Source of the DNA: Lachnospiraceae bacterium A4
GTDB lineage: Bacteria > Bacillota > Clostridia > Lachnospirales > Lachnospiraceae
Direction: 5' to 3'
Length of the DNA stretch: 64,000 bases
NCBI GenBank assembly: GCA_000403215.2
Contig: KE159564.1
Coordinates: forward strand, 218,635-282,634
In this document: positions 30,601-39,145 of the stretch, piece by piece
Position numbering within the stretch: position 1 is the stretch's first letter
How the letters are laid out: each line of letters begins with the position of its first letter
Made by a program: the position numbers and the translations under genes
Notes under the pieces: model-generated
The model's input: only the letters and a program-made list of their open reading frames with translations
What the model was told of the DNA's origin: nothing
The model's database searches: none

Positions 30601-33600
30601 CAGCAGATTATATGGCATATTACCGCGCAAAGGGCATGGATGATGAATATATTAATGCTTTGATCAAAACCCAGAAATCAGTGGTTAGATACCCAACATC
30701 ATTTATTGATAATTCAACACTTAATACATGGTATGACTTGAAAAAAAGAAACTTTATTAATGATATAAATAAAGATGATTCTTCAGTTACGCTTGAAAAT
30801 GTCGCCATACTGAACGACTGTGAGGCGTTTGACTATTTAGCGACAGGAAATGCAAGGAATCAAGGAATTTTGCGTTATATGAGGGAACACGCATCTGTCA
30901 ACCCAGAAACAGGACACTTAGAGCCGCCCTACAATCCTGATGGGACAATCAATGAAAATGACAAAATGGCGCTGTTGAACCTGCCGATGTTCCGCTATAT
31001 TGATTACAATCCGGCTGATCGGGTAGTCATGGTGGTTGGTAACAGCATTGACTGTCTGCAGGTAGACAGGCAGACTGCTATAGCTCATATTACCCTTGAA
31101 GGATGGTGCATGGATGATGCTTATGTTATCTCTAGGGATTATGCGGAGCGCCACCTTGTTAATTCCGGCGATGCCGGGACAACAGAAAAATTAGATCCGG
31201 GCGTTATTCAGTCACATATCTGCGATCCTGATGGTTTTCTCATGACATCATGCGGTGAGGATGGGCAGGAATTTGTGCACTTTTATGGTCATAACTACCC
31301 GCTTGATAAAGTGAACAGCAGGTTTGGCAGACCAGAAAATGAGCAGACAAGGGAAGAAGTATGTGCTGGTTATATTAAAGAAGAACTTATTAAAAATGAT
31401 GTGGGACTGCGTCCGCTGATGGCAGGTGACAAAATCTGTGACCTTGGAGGTAATAAGGGAGTTATTTCACTTGTTGTTGACAGAACCATGTCATCGGATA
31501 CCGCAAAAAGGCTGAATCTGGAGTACGAAGTCGAATTATTTAAGATCAACAGGGAGCTGGAAGTGGTGGGAGCGCCTTTTACAGCTCCCAGCCGTATGAA
31601 TGCAGGTACAGTAAGGGAGATGATGGAAAATGCAAGAGAATTAAAGCTCCCAGACGGAACCGTGATCGAAGGCGGGATGGGTACGGCCAGTATGATTATT
31701 ACAGACAAGCTCGTTGATGAAAAAACGCATATTTATGATGAAACACATGGCGGAGGAAAGGGCAGAAATGCATCATCACAGTTTGCATGGCAACTTCAGG
31801 CAAAACACGCTGATACATTCATGCAGTTGATATATGGGCAGAATGACAAAAATTTCGGAAAAGTGCGTGAGCGTCTGATCGCGCTTGGATATGATATTGA
31901 TGAAAACAATTGTCCAGTAAAAGGATATTCACCGCACAGCATTACATTCAGTGGCGATTCAGAAGAGAAAGTCATTCATGAGACCAGGAACATTATTGAA
32001 ACTGGAGAGCCGGAAATTTACCCGTCAAAGGATGGCTTACAGAACCGGACAGACTTAAAAGAGGCAGTCAAAAAATTACAGGGTGAGTTATCACAAAAAG
32101 GAGGCTTTCTCCGGCTTCCGTTTGAGATTGAACTGGAATCAGGCGCAAAGACAGAGCCAGCCTGTGACGGAAAAGGGGGTTATCTTCTGCCTGTTCTTCC
32201 ACCAATGATGCGCGCGGACGAGACATATGATGACGGTTCAAAGATAACCCACGATTATACACGCAGATACCTTGGCATTGTGCGGCATGCACTTGATTAT
32301 AAGGCAAAAGAGGCGCAGATTAAAGAATATGCCCGGCTGATCAACAATGAACCTGATGAGGATGGAAATTACGGAGTCAGTAAAAAGGTTGCGGTAGAAC
32401 GAAAATATAAGGGCCAGATATTAAAAGGTGCACAAGTATACCGGTATAAAATAAGAAAACCAGTCAGTGAAAAGGATGATATACAAAAGAAAGCGCAGGC
32501 TGCATATAATGAGCTTGCAAAAAACCTGCATGATACTTATTTTGTTGGTAAGAAAAATGTATGCAAAACTGAATTAATGTGCAGGATGGTACAAAACTCT
32601 GCAACTGCAGTATGGTTCCCTGATCCGCGCCTGAAAATCGATGAATGCCGCATGGACGACGAGATGATGAAAAAGCTTCATTTGAAAGAGGGCGATAAAG
32701 CGCTCCTCTGGCGTGATCCGCTGTTGAGACCGGAAGGAGTTGCAGTACTAACAGTAAGGCGCTGTAATCCGGAAGACCAGCCCATTGTAGGCATTGCCGT
32801 TAATCCGGTAATAGACAAACGTTTTGACGGTGATTTTGATGGTGACAGTGTTGCGGTCTGCTCGCTCTCAGATGCAGTATTTATAAAGGATGTTGAAAAT
32901 GCAGACCGCCGCATCAACAGGCTGTTGAAAAGGATTGAGAAGATACAGGAAGGTGGTCTGGAAGATCAGGAAGGGCTTGAACGGCTCGAGATGCAGCTTT
33001 CAAAGGCAAAAGGAGATTACGACAGGGCAGGTGAAAGGCTGGCGTTTTTTAACAGTGCCAGGGACGAAATCATTGACAAATTCAGTGTCGTGAATACACT
33101 GACGGATCTAGCGGAGACACCTGATAATCCTAAAACACCTGAAGAAGTTGTGTTTGCTTTAAATTTTGGTCTTGATATTGCATCTGCAAAGGGCAGGATT
33201 CAGGAAAGCGGGCAGAAAGTCATGGTTCCTGATTCGGAAGGGAACATGACAGATGTTCTGGATCTTCCTGAGCTCGCGAAACAGGATATCATTGACGGAA
33301 ATAATGCAGCGGCGCTTGCAAATCTCAATATATATGTGCAGACATTATTCGGATATGCTGATGCATCAGATTATAATGACTACAGCCGGTGGGAAAATTA
33401 TTACGAATCGCAGAACCGTATGATTGTTGACCATAAGGCGAAAGGAAAAATGAAATCAATGGTAGAATGTGCGAAATATGCAAATACAGGAGTGACATTT
33501 GTATGTGATGGTGATGACCATGTTTATACTGCGGAGGAAATGAGCGAACGCATGGACAGTGACAAGAAGGCAATATTCCGCATCAATACGGCTGAGGGGG

Positions 33601-35129
33601 AAATAACGGATTACGGGGCTCCTGTTATTCATGTTGAAATTAATAATCCCAATCTGAGTAAGAAACAGAGAAATGAAATCATCCGGCGAAAAGATGAGAT
33701 GAAGGATATGATAAGGCAGGTACAGCTTGCAACAGCGATTAAGACAATCGGAACCGGAACTGCGGGGGCTTTTTCCCAAAAGGGTATCAAGATAACGCGT
33801 GACAATGAACCGCTTAATACATTGGAGATCACTTATGGAGCCACGCAGGGTATCCTGCAGGCAAAACATGATGCCGTACAGGCAGAACGGCTTTATACCA
33901 TTTTACGAGATACACTGCCTTCACTCTTAAAGGGAAAGCCCATTATGAATGATCCTGATAAGGGATGGATACCGGATACAGGGAATGGAGATAAAAGTCT
34001 CAGTAAGAGTGAATTTATACAACAGTATTATGATCTGTGCAATTCCCCGGATGGATTAAATTATAATGTCTGCAGGCAGAGGATTGAGAATCTTGCCAGT
34101 GTTCTTTATACTGTTGATGAGAGCGGGAAGGAGAAATTTATAAGTTTTTATGATGATGAATTTGCATCTAATCTTGACAGATGTGCATATCCAAAAGGGA
34201 ATGACAGCTTGAAAGTGATTAAGCAAATTGCAGAGCTGAATATGGAGCTGCCAAAGGATAAGCGTAATTCTATGTTTAACAGCAGAGCTGCAAAACAGTT
34301 CGTTCCAGATAAGGACAGTGCAAAATTTGAGCTGGGTGTAATGCAATGCACCAGTGATGTGTCATCTGATACTGAAAGATCTATAGAGAAAGAATCGAGT
34401 TCGGAAAAACATGCTGCTAAGGATAATAAAAATGTACAACAAAAGGATAATGACCATAGGGCTGGTAGAAATCTTGACAATCGTATACTGGTAATCGGGC
34501 CAACACCGGAAAAGTTGTATGGAAATGATAAAGACAGAAATACAATAGACAAATACAAAATGTTGACGCAGGAATTGAAAAGTTATGCGCAGAAACTGTA
34601 TGAGGATGGCTATCGTGAATTTGTTACGATCTCGGCGCCCGGGTACAACAAGCTTTTATTTGAGGCAGTTAACAGTTTGAAGGCAGAGCATCCCGGAGAA
34701 ATAAAGAATTTTGTCCTGTGCCCAGGTAAAGACTGTTATAAGGATTATACGGAAAATGAGAACCACCTGTTTGTATCAAAAGGAGTCAAAAAAATGATTG
34801 ATGAATCAGACAGGTTTATTGACGTATCTCAAAAGCTAAAAGGAGGAATGGACGAAGCTGTTGCAATTAGCAGGCACATATCTGTGATGTATCCGGAAGG
34901 CGGCAGTTCTTGGCATAAAAGGCGAGATGATGTATTATCGCGCTATATGCAGATTGCACTTAAATATGGAAATGACCTGAAACAGCATGAGTTTTTCCCA
35001 CAGGAAACAAATGCGTACAAAGAATATCATGACTTGGTGGGCAGACATGCAAGACTAAATAATATGGTTGCAGCTGATGCATACGAAGCAAATGCCAAAA
35101 ACAATGACAAGAATATGCAATATGACTGA
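27651..35129 (+). CDS. Giant single-chain two-barrel RNA polymerase-like protein
   Basis: This 2492-residue protein contains, in the order of a beta-beta' fusion, the signatures of cellular RNA polymerase. Beta-like: 'EGWCMDDAYVIS' (from about residue 1150; Asp1155-Asp1156 at the NFED position), 'GDKICDLGGNKGV' with Lys1261 and Lys1269, 'PSRMNAG' (Arg1315), then a 'GGMGTASMI..KLVDEK' region like the beta C-terminus. Beta'-like: 'FPDPRLKIDE' from about 1656 and the metal-binding 'DGDFDGD', with Asp1728, Asp1730 and Asp1732. The N-terminal 125 residues resemble DUF488, with the 'CYCADESLCHR' cluster. Residues of about 2280-2400 resemble YpsA/DUF1273 (SLOG), with 'LVIGPTPEKLYG'. The intervening 1000 N-terminal residues are unrecognised. 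Both catalytic Asp and Lys sets are intact, so nucleotide polymerisation is likely. Template, promoter and product are unknown. Confidence 0.88.
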   Translation: MITICSIREVRPEEHDETWAIVRSYKNVSTKVRQVADLSPSWNLFSKYRGFVSENRWGIDAFEGIYLPQFISEMQSGRAGDLINELRRADREGRDICLFCYCADESLCHRSIIAGILQGYGCDVRGVSSDYSRYFDMYTNKREYGEDMGSNEMRTEPARYTNSETEQRELNNQFVRYINPLVFNDSIFLANEYIHDHDGMPLTVSQCKYIRQYLMNDLYGDVFRELVYNMSEDLDTDMDGMVNLFMGEMMDRMFDRDGREGILETYLKENRLLPEKAESSLAEYADKKNFTVTDMNKKLDSMKQQKNLRALDVFGVYRYKGQEVQVADLDVTQAYLEKNAYKQKALLNLSEEDREQYEPVSLSRQYFFAGTYPIGDEANGKKLDYNIALYENKDDRIIPMNRIFYPNIKTLSKTDKTGLYRLRRYIGADSYNQLARQISNKITDEDPVMNDQAIRNAVTICQDLERRGLPFTIGKDSKAGQLKAAVSLGKKDSIDIRIFDYENPNYVGRTFNGTASYFRFASKSSGTVGAKSDIYFPNEEDVLVLLAHSLGEHPQTPELKPDGTHFMVGENGDVRQYDGNTSIPVLTRNNERYNMSYWSAENSNTFYRLARNNDGYIQPVYIYNEGYSRAGTENPKFETPDDAMKYINESIEMAKQNYQNVTLGTGFLERSEVTESDFPDSYVPDIRKLQLKYREYLDYDDTLLQEAGESDETFSQRLEEFRQDETAELPDYGEKRADIVGHSNETVRLLFGHTDGTGSEDNPITLNVAAVAEYSGEREADLITAMKACGSGTKFDLMQTDEFNMNRIRELLAAYDDDSGRSILENDTLSPFMSHVRNTVLDSLEAQGVEVSGLDLDQNGIIRYEGTVVNKMLHDGDTDPETRQITGYIGQIFEPDERGVIVTRYNHDDNRAIIPKYTATVERPDPEENLSLEKRTICCGYEEMLDRKIRLNIHRDFAGRTYDSDVNTTQLNGIYRELYAAKIPADYMAYYRAKGMDDEYINALIKTQKSVVRYPTSFIDNSTLNTWYDLKKRNFINDINKDDSSVTLENVAILNDCEAFDYLATGNARNQGILRYMREHASVNPETGHLEPPYNPDGTINENDKMALLNLPMFRYIDYNPADRVVMVVGNSIDCLQVDRQTAIAHITLEGWCMDDAYVISRDYAERHLVNSGDAGTTEKLDPGVIQSHICDPDGFLMTSCGEDGQEFVHFYGHNYPLDKVNSRFGRPENEQTREEVCAGYIKEELIKNDVGLRPLMAGDKICDLGGNKGVISLVVDRTMSSDTAKRLNLEYEVELFKINRELEVVGAPFTAPSRMNAGTVREMMENARELKLPDGTVIEGGMGTASMIITDKLVDEKTHIYDETHGGGKGRNASSQFAWQLQAKHADTFMQLIYGQNDKNFGKVRERLIALGYDIDENNCPVKGYSPHSITFSGDSEEKVIHETRNIIETGEPEIYPSKDGLQNRTDLKEAVKKLQGELSQKGGFLRLPFEIELESGAKTEPACDGKGGYLLPVLPPMMRADETYDDGSKITHDYTRRYLGIVRHALDYKAKEAQIKEYARLINNEPDEDGNYGVSKKVAVERKYKGQILKGAQVYRYKIRKPVSEKDDIQKKAQAAYNELAKNLHDTYFVGKKNVCKTELMCRMVQNSATAVWFPDPRLKIDECRMDDEMMKKLHLKEGDKALLWRDPLLRPEGVAVLTVRRCNPEDQPIVGIAVNPVIDKRFDGDFDGDSVAVCSLSDAVFIKDVENADRRINRLLKRIEKIQEGGLEDQEGLERLEMQLSKAKGDYDRAGERLAFFNSARDEIIDKFSVVNTLTDLAETPDNPKTPEEVVFALNFGLDIASAKGRIQESGQKVMVPDSEGNMTDVLDLPELAKQDIIDGNNAAALANLNIYVQTLFGYADASDYNDYSRWENYYESQNRMIVDHKAKGKMKSMVECAKYANTGVTFVCDGDDHVYTAEEMSERMDSDKKAIFRINTAEGEITDYGAPVIHVEINNPNLSKKQRNEIIRRKDEMKDMIRQVQLATAIKTIGTGTAGAFSQKGIKITRDNEPLNTLEITYGATQGILQAKHDAVQAERLYTILRDTLPSLLKGKPIMNDPDKGWIPDTGNGDKSLSKSEFIQQYYDLCNSPDGLNYNVCRQRIENLASVLYTVDESGKEKFISFYDDEFASNLDRCAYPKGNDSLKVIKQIAELNMELPKDKRNSMFNSRAAKQFVPDKDSAKFELGVMQCTSDVSSDTERSIEKESSSEKHAAKDNKNVQQKDNDHRAGRNLDNRILVIGPTPEKLYGNDKDRNTIDKYKMLTQELKSYAQKLYEDGYREFVTISAPGYNKLLFEAVNSLKAEHPGEIKNFVLCPGKDCYKDYTENENHLFVSKGVKKMIDESDRFIDVSQKLKGGMDEAVAISRHISVMYPEGGSSWHKRRDDVLSRYMQIALKYGNDLKQHEFFPQETNAYKEYHDLVGRHARLNNMVAADAYEANAKNNDKNMQYD

Positions 35130-35206
35130 TAATAGGTTCACCATCCATCCAGAAATTGAAATTGTAAACTGTATGGATGAGGTACCATGAAATGAAAGGA
35201 AAAAAT

Positions 35207-35713
35207 ATGGGGATTTTATACGAAACAGCGAGAGTGACACAACATAATACTAGGGAAGATGAATTTTCATTTAACAGGAGTCTTGAGATCAGAGACAGAA
35301 AGATCAGTAATGAGTTTCAGGGACAGAAAGCACAGATGTCTGATGAATGGATTCCAGAACCACCAGTTCATATAAGGGATTATAAGTCCATAGGTTCAGA
35401 TGTAAAAGAAGCACTTGAAAAAGCGGATCAGCTGGATGCAGAAAAGGTGCCGCCAGTGCCTGCTTATGTGCAGCCGGCATTAACTGATCCAAATGAAAGG
35501 GCAGTGCAGCAGCTCACTGTTCACCGGACTGAAGCTTATGGTTATTTCGATGAACTGGGAAAAAAATTAGGAAAGATTGCAAAAACGACTGAAACAAGGA
35601 AAGATGACAGATATGCTGAAGCACTGAGTGGAAAATTAGGCGCTGAACTTGCAAATGTAAATTCAGTTTCGGTAAGGGATGTTGAAAACACTTTTTATGA
35701 ATTATCAAAATAG
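35207..35713 (+). CDS. Small hypothetical protein after the polymerase
   Basis: This protein of 168 residues is mainly helical and charged, with no membrane segment. The frame extends to an ATG at 35177, but AAAGGA at 35195-35200 favours ATG 35207. It lies 77 bases after the RNA polymerase-like gene and 11 bases before the next one, so all three are probably co-transcribed. A small helical partner is what one would expect of an accessory subunit, but no family was recognised. Confidence 0.5.
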   Translation: MGILYETARVTQHNTREDEFSFNRSLEIRDRKISNEFQGQKAQMSDEWIPEPPVHIRDYKSIGSDVKEALEKADQLDAEKVPPVPAYVQPALTDPNERAVQQLTVHRTEAYGYFDELGKKLGKIAKTTETRKDDRYAEALSGKLGAELANVNSVSVRDVENTFYELSK

Positions 35714-35724
35714 GAGATTACAGA

Positions 35725-38241
35725 ATGTTGGGAGTCAGCAGGACAATTAACAATTTTAAACTGAATTATTCCCAGGCGCTAAGCCGTGCTGCCCTGGCAA
35801 AAGGTGAAACCACATGGCAGTGTCCGAACCATCCGGGCGGATATTTATACAGGAGTCCAGATGGTTCGGTGGGGCCACTCGCTGAATTTGAGAACCAGTT
35901 TAAGGGTTCCATGTATAAATTTTATGAGGATGACAGGAAAGTAAGCGGGTACAACAGGAAGATACATGAGCTTATCAGGAAAGGCGCTAAGCATGGTTAT
36001 ATGGTTTCTCTATCAGAAGAAGCAGCCCAGAATGTTTTGGAAAAACAGCCTGGTTTTCCACCGGAAAGGGTGGACAGGATTCCGGTGGAACTGTTAAAGA
36101 CAGGACTGGAGAATGGTGTTTTTGTCATTAAAGATCAGGAGAACCATGCCGTTGATGTACCTGTAGCTCCCGCTTGTAAATCTGATGTGGAATACATTCA
36201 TTTTGATAAACAGCGCCAGATGGCAAGAACAGCCGAACTGTTATGCGGTAAAAAACATAAATTAGCAAGGAATCCAATTTCCAGAAATTTAAACAACAAA
36301 AACCATGAACGTCTGCGGAAGGATGTTGATTTTATTGAAAGTGGAATGAATCCTGATATTGTCCGTTTCAATGAGAAATATGGCACCAGTATTGATACGC
36401 GCCTGCAAAATTATAACAAATTGAAGGACGGTCATATCCATGTAAACAGACAGCGGGTTATCAGTGAGGATTTTACAAAAGAAGATGAAGCATTTGCATT
36501 ATTTAAGGCCATTGAACATTTTAGTGTACCAAATAGGGATGAGCTGAGGGAATATTTTGATAACTTGCGCCAGTCTGCCAGTATGGATAAAAAGCAGGAA
36601 ATGAGACGGAAGAATTTACCGGTAGATACGCCCATGGAGATTCAGCAGAAGGAAAAAAATCCCAACAAAGAAAATCAGGATCAGGAAAAGAAAGACGGAC
36701 AGGGTAAGGCTGAACCATGGGATGACCTTATCCAGAAAGTCTGCCAGTTTTTTATTGATTATGCAAGAGATCCGGCCGAAACACTGAACCGGTTTATGGC
36801 GGAATATTCTGATGCATTACAAAATATCAGACACAATGAGGCCATTCCATACCATAAAGAGTTTCAAGAGCTGCTAAATTCAAGTGAAAAGTCGGTTGTA
36901 AAACATATTTCTAATGAACTGGAGTTTGCAAAACCATCAAAGGAGTATATAACACTTGATAAGTACCTTCGGGCAAAAGATAACCATATTGAAATATATC
37001 GTAGCTTTCTGTCACATGAGGATAATACTGATATTAAGTTTGTAGATATTGGGGGAAAGGAATTAGATATTAAAAGTGCTGCAGATATGGACAGAATAGA
37101 GATGGAGGCCTTGGTAGATTTGATTGACAGTGGAAAAATAAGTATGTCAGTGGATGGTGAGATTCTCGATGTGTTAACAAATGACACTTATATGGAAATC
37201 TGTCGTGATAAGGACATGATTTATGAATATGAAAAACAGAATTTACAACTACGGAAGGAAGAGTTAAATGCATTCTGCTCATTGAATGACAGGCAGAAAA
37301 AAGAGTATATTGAAAAGAACGGGATTGTCCCACATGTTATGAGAGAAGCATATCAGTATTCTTTCAATAAGGTTAATGCCATGAAGCATGGTAAGGATAT
37401 TACAAATGCGGCCGTGGAGCAGCTGGGACTTCCTTTTAATAAAGAAGAAACAATTTTGGATAAAAGAATCAATGCCTATCTTGCAGCACAACGTCTCCAT
37501 TATGAACATTACAACCATGAATTTGAGAAGGCAGCTGCATCGGGAGAACCCGTGACAGTCTATAATTACAAAAACAAGACTATGAACCCTGTAAAAATGC
37601 AGGAACTGAGTGCACTTAGTTCGACTGACAGGATGGCGCTGATTGACCTGATTGACCATGACCGAATTTTTATATATGCAGGGGACAGAAAGATAGAACC
37701 AATATTTGATAGATACACAAATCCGGAAAATTATAAGAAGGGCGGAGATTTTTATTTGTCAGAACTGGCTACAACAGAATTTAAGGCTCTGGCTGAACTA
37801 CATGCTGTGAGGGAAATTGATGATAAAATCAGAAGTCTGGATCACGCTCCTTCTGATCACATTTTAAAAAAAGAACTTGAAGCTGAAAAAAAATACAGGA
37901 AAGGCATAGCAGATTATCTAAATGGTGAAGATGTAAAGTGTACAGATACCTATCTTGTTTCGGCGAAATATTTAGGTATGACTAAAAAAGTAAATAATAT
38001 AGGAAATTTGAGTGAATACTATAAAAAGGATGGTGCGGATATACAAAGGATGATATCTGAACAGATGAAAAAGGGAATGGATAGGAATAAACAGCAGTCA
38101 GAAATGGGGCATAATCGTTCGGATATGGATATGGCATTCACACCAGGTCGGATCGCAAATGAAGCTCTAAAAATTTTAAGTGAAGGGCAGATTGAAGGAG
38201 ATGTTTTACATGCAGAAGAGTGTTCTCCATGTCTCCATTAA
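35725..38241 (+). CDS. Large hypothetical protein in the polymerase operon
   Basis: This 838-residue protein has no membrane helices. Residues of about 25-60 contain 'CPNHPGGYLYRSPDGS', which looks like part of a small folded domain. Residues of about 310-330 form a low-complexity Lys/Glu/Gln linker ('QQKEKNPNKENQDQEKKD'). The C-terminal half holds two related segments of the form 'MDRIEMEALVDLIDSGKI' and 'TDRMALIDLIDHDRIF', suggesting a repeated unit of about 200 residues. No family was recognised. It follows the polymerase gene closely and could be a partner in template or element-specific transcription. That link rests on gene order only. Confidence 0.5.
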   Translation: MLGVSRTINNFKLNYSQALSRAALAKGETTWQCPNHPGGYLYRSPDGSVGPLAEFENQFKGSMYKFYEDDRKVSGYNRKIHELIRKGAKHGYMVSLSEEAAQNVLEKQPGFPPERVDRIPVELLKTGLENGVFVIKDQENHAVDVPVAPACKSDVEYIHFDKQRQMARTAELLCGKKHKLARNPISRNLNNKNHERLRKDVDFIESGMNPDIVRFNEKYGTSIDTRLQNYNKLKDGHIHVNRQRVISEDFTKEDEAFALFKAIEHFSVPNRDELREYFDNLRQSASMDKKQEMRRKNLPVDTPMEIQQKEKNPNKENQDQEKKDGQGKAEPWDDLIQKVCQFFIDYARDPAETLNRFMAEYSDALQNIRHNEAIPYHKEFQELLNSSEKSVVKHISNELEFAKPSKEYITLDKYLRAKDNHIEIYRSFLSHEDNTDIKFVDIGGKELDIKSAADMDRIEMEALVDLIDSGKISMSVDGEILDVLTNDTYMEICRDKDMIYEYEKQNLQLRKEELNAFCSLNDRQKKEYIEKNGIVPHVMREAYQYSFNKVNAMKHGKDITNAAVEQLGLPFNKEETILDKRINAYLAAQRLHYEHYNHEFEKAAASGEPVTVYNYKNKTMNPVKMQELSALSSTDRMALIDLIDHDRIFIYAGDRKIEPIFDRYTNPENYKKGGDFYLSELATTEFKALAELHAVREIDDKIRSLDHAPSDHILKKELEAEKKYRKGIADYLNGEDVKCTDTYLVSAKYLGMTKKVNNIGNLSEYYKKDGADIQRMISEQMKKGMDRNKQQSEMGHNRSDMDMAFTPGRIANEALKILSEGQIEGDVLHAEECSPCLH

Positions 38242-38255
38242 TGCATGAATTATGA

Positions 38256-38284
38256 TTGATAAATGTATTTTCCTGTGCTAATAT
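38256..38284 (+). promoter_or_regulatory. Promoter for the HU-like gene
   Basis: TTGATA at 38256-38261, a 17-base spacer and TAATAT at 38279-38284 form a good sigma-70-type promoter. The start would be near 38291, about 38 bases before ATG 38329. The HU-like gene can thus be expressed independently of the long upstream operon. Confidence 0.6.
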
Positions 38285-38328
38285 TATTTCGTAAACAGCA
38301 TAATTATTTGAGAAAGGAAATGCATTAT

Positions 38329-38748
38329 ATGCCTAAAAGACCTAAAAATGAATATGGAAACTGGATACACCTTCTTTCTGAAACCTCAGCGGTTCGTGAA
38401 CTTCTTGCTATTGAGTTGGAAAATCTGCCGCAATATTGTAACACAGATCCGCTGAAAGAAGCAATTGTAGAATCTTCGGAAATTGGTGACAGGATAACAA
38501 GGAAGATTTTTGACACGTTTATAGAGCTGGTAGTCGTAAAGATTCTGGAATCGCCAAACAAAGAATTTTATGTACCAAATTTTGGGACTTTTTCAGTAAA
38601 GACACATAGGGGACATAAAATGAAGCTGAATCCGCGGGAGGAGAATGGAACAGTTGTAGATGTTCCAGATTATAAGATGCTACGGTTTAAACCAGATCCT
38701 AAGTTTAAAACCAGTGTCCTGATGCCAGATTCATCTTTGATAAATTAG
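38329..38748 (+). CDS. HU/IHF-family DNA-bending protein, extended
   Basis: HU proteins dimerise and bend DNA. The C-terminal 90 residues of this 139-residue protein match the family: a helix ending 'IFDTFIELVVVKIL', then 'VPNFGTFSVKTH' (the FGTF beta-turn), 'LNPREENGTVVDVP' (the arm with the conserved Asn-Pro at the intercalating position) and 'LRFKPDPKFK'. The N-terminal 50 residues are an extra segment absent from standard HU of about 90 residues. ATG 38329 is preferred, because AAAGGA at 38313-38318 is only a base or two from the alternative ATG at 38320. It could compact the element or assist the encoded polymerase or relaxase. Confidence 0.75.
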   Translation: MPKRPKNEYGNWIHLLSETSAVRELLAIELENLPQYCNTDPLKEAIVESSEIGDRITRKIFDTFIELVVVKILESPNKEFYVPNFGTFSVKTHRGHKMKLNPREENGTVVDVPDYKMLRFKPDPKFKTSVLMPDSSLIN

Positions 38749-38804
38749 TTTCACTGGATGATATTAATATGCACGATAAGGAAAACAGAAACAAATAGTG
38801 ACTC

Positions 38805-38860
38805 GCACATTGGGCATCCACAAGCGTCTGCTTACATATTTTCATTGGGTGCCCATGTGC
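38805..38860. repeat. Imperfect inverted repeat after the HU-like gene
   Basis: Arms GCACATTGGGCATCCA (38805-38820) and TGGGTGCCCATGTGC (38846-38860) pair with one bulge and one mismatch around a loop of 25 bases. No T-run follows on the plus strand, so it is a weak terminator. It may stabilise an RNA end or be a protein-binding dyad. It sits where the conjugative operon ends and the cargo region begins. Confidence 0.45.
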
Positions 38861-38904
38861 ATAAATAATCTGGGAGAGATGCAAAAATGTTTCGTTCCAG
38901 ACAG

Positions 38905-39118
38905 CTATATTTTTAGCTGCCTTATGCAATGTTCAATCACATCTTCGGGTCTTGGTTTTCCATAGGGGGGATGAAATATTTTTCCATGCAGCCTGTACAG
39001 CAGGATCAGGATTTGTGTATGCTGTATTAATGGCTATCTGCATTTTGTAATAAACATCTTCGACACTTATTTTTTCCTTTTGTGCAAATTTCCTCAGTGT
39101 ATTATTTAAAGTTTTCAT
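38905..39118 (-). pseudogene. Frameshifted small clostridial gene
   Basis: On the minus strand a start at 39118 opens a reading frame with 'VEDVYYKMQIAINTAY' and 'NPDPAVQAAWK', as in small clostridial proteins often labelled Spo0A C-terminal-like. After this Trp-Lys the frame changes: the visible frame ends at 38933, but shifting by one base at a run of five A (near 38980) restores a sensible C-terminus, 'IFHPPYGKPRPEDVIEHC', to a stop at 38905-38907. One extra A in the run explains it. Either the gene is broken or the base is a sequencing error. The function of the intact form is unknown. Confidence 0.6.
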
Positions 39119-39145
39119 ATTCTCTCCTGCCTCTCTTGGAATTAA

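Noticed and set aside
27651..35129. Reading the giant protein as a topoisomerase, helicase or LtrC-like primase
   Set aside because: No Toprim, DEAD or primase motifs were found, while several beta and beta' motifs occur in the right order with catalytic Lys and Asp residues.
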